Source: Planctomycetaceae bacterium
GTDB lineage: Bacteria; Planctomycetota; Planctomycetia; Pirellulales; Thermoguttaceae
Direction: 5' to 3'
Assembly: GCA_031287585.1 (NCBI GenBank)
Contig: JAITST010000178.1
Span: forward strand, 1-6,968
DNA: 6,968 bases
Below are positions 6,421-6,968 of the stretch, in pieces. The number at the start of each line of letters is the position of its first letter. Positions within the stretch are counted from its first letter, which is position 1. The notes beneath the pieces are model-generated. The model ran no database searches, was not told the origin of the DNA, and saw only the letters and a list, made by a program, of their open reading frames with translations. The position numbers and the translations under genes are program-made.

Positions 6421-6968
6421 CTAATACGGCAACAACATTCTAATCGCTGCCGGTACTATTTGTACGTGAAAATCATTTGCGACCATATAATCTGCACTAT
6501 CTAACGATACTTTTATTGGCTGTTCCGATGTTATTTCTATATCCAGACAACGGCGCAACGTAACGAGTTCGCTTGATACTTCTGACAAATTCATATCCAT
6601 ATTCCGCCAGATACACAGTCCGTAGTAATAATATAGTAAGTACGTCGGCATCTCACCTATAAGCAGGAGATGGATTAAGCCGCTGTCAATCTCGGCATCA
6701 TTCGAGGTTGTGAAACCAAAGTGATACGATTTCGTGTTTGCCAGAAAAAGTCCCGATATCGGTTTACGAATCGTTTCGTAGCCGTTGACACGAATAGCGA
6801 TGTCGTCGTGCGACTTGTGAAGCAATGCTTGACAAAATTGCCAAAACTTCAAGAACCGATTGTTGTTAATAAGCCATCCGGACAACATACTGATTTTGCT
6901 CGCCAGTTTCATAAAGTATATATCAAGCCCGACACCGATTCCGTTGATACAATACCTATCATTTATTT
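6421..6968 (-). CDS. Diacylglycerol kinase-like lipid kinase, C-terminal part (5' end outside window)
   Basis: The frame stays open to the window edge, so the real start lies beyond 6968; the ATG at 6912 is internal. The 181 visible residues fit the C-terminal domain of the DagK/YegS/DgkB family, soluble enzymes that phosphorylate diacylglycerol or related lipids at the membrane. NGIGVGLD (codons about 6922-6945) matches the loop usually written NxxGxGxD. SGLFLANT followed by SYHFG, DSGLIHL and the closing VQIVPAAIRMLLP match the family's C-terminal strands. The usual GGG before the P-x-A segment is reduced to HFG. The conserved DGE near the C-terminus reads DSA (6493-6501), so the acidic residue is absent at that spot unless the following Asp substitutes. 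The ATP-binding N-terminal domain, with GGDGT, cannot be seen. The gene precedes the sensor-like gene by 95 bases on the same strand. Confidence 0.72.
   Translation of the reverse strand, partial: INDRYCINGIGVGLDIYFMKLASKISMLSGWLINNNRFLKFWQFCQALLHKSHDDIAIRVNGYETIRKPISGLFLANTKSYHFGFTTSNDAEIDSGLIHLLLIGEMPTYLLYYYYGLCIWRNMDMNLSEVSSELVTLRRCLDIEITSEQPIKVSLDSADYMVANDFHVQIVPAAIRMLLPY

Noticed and set aside
6421..6912. A complete 163-residue protein starting at 6912
   Set aside because: The frame continues open to the window edge and the upstream codons encode the family motif NGIGVGLD, so the Met at 6912 is internal to a larger gene.

Overview
The window looks like a chromosomal piece of a Planctomycetes-type bacterium, probably an uncultured lineage of moderate, roughly even base composition. 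The main clue is the RsmA protein: its N-terminus (GINPRTKLGQNFLIDLNLL) and its long ADRITARPGTKDWGALS stretch resemble planctomycete RsmA as I remember it. None of the starts inside the window has a clear Shine-Dalgarno sequence. The assignment comes from recognising the protein, not from a search.

Layout: 1-318 is a non-coding, T-rich leader with a weak terminator-like element and at least one good sigma70-type promoter. 319-3588 (+) is a full-length carB, the large subunit of carbamoyl-phosphate synthase. 3589-3762 is a convergent intergenic spacer holding a long imperfect hairpin. On the minus strand, in transcription order, come the 3' part of a diacylglycerol-kinase-like lipid kinase gene (6968 to 6421, its 5' end outside the window), a membrane sensor with a degenerate histidine-kinase module (6325 to 4739), and rsmA/ksgA, the 16S rRNA dimethyladenosine transferase (4689 to 3763). 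The gaps of 95 and 49 bases on one strand would allow co-transcription.

Functionally, carB (pyrimidine and arginine precursor synthesis) and rsmA (30S ribosome maturation) are housekeeping genes that meet tail to tail. The most unusual item is the 528-residue membrane protein. It has the body plan of a sensor histidine kinase: three membrane helices, an extracytoplasmic sensor, a coiled coil, a HisKA-like region and an ATPase-like fold. By alignment to the family consensus, however, Thr replaces the phosphoacceptor His, and the N-box Asn and the G1 and G2 glycines are lost. It is best called a putative pseudo-histidine-kinase. The upstream lipid-kinase fragment also lacks the usual DGE motif. 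No mobile elements, CRISPR arrays, tRNAs or rRNAs were seen.
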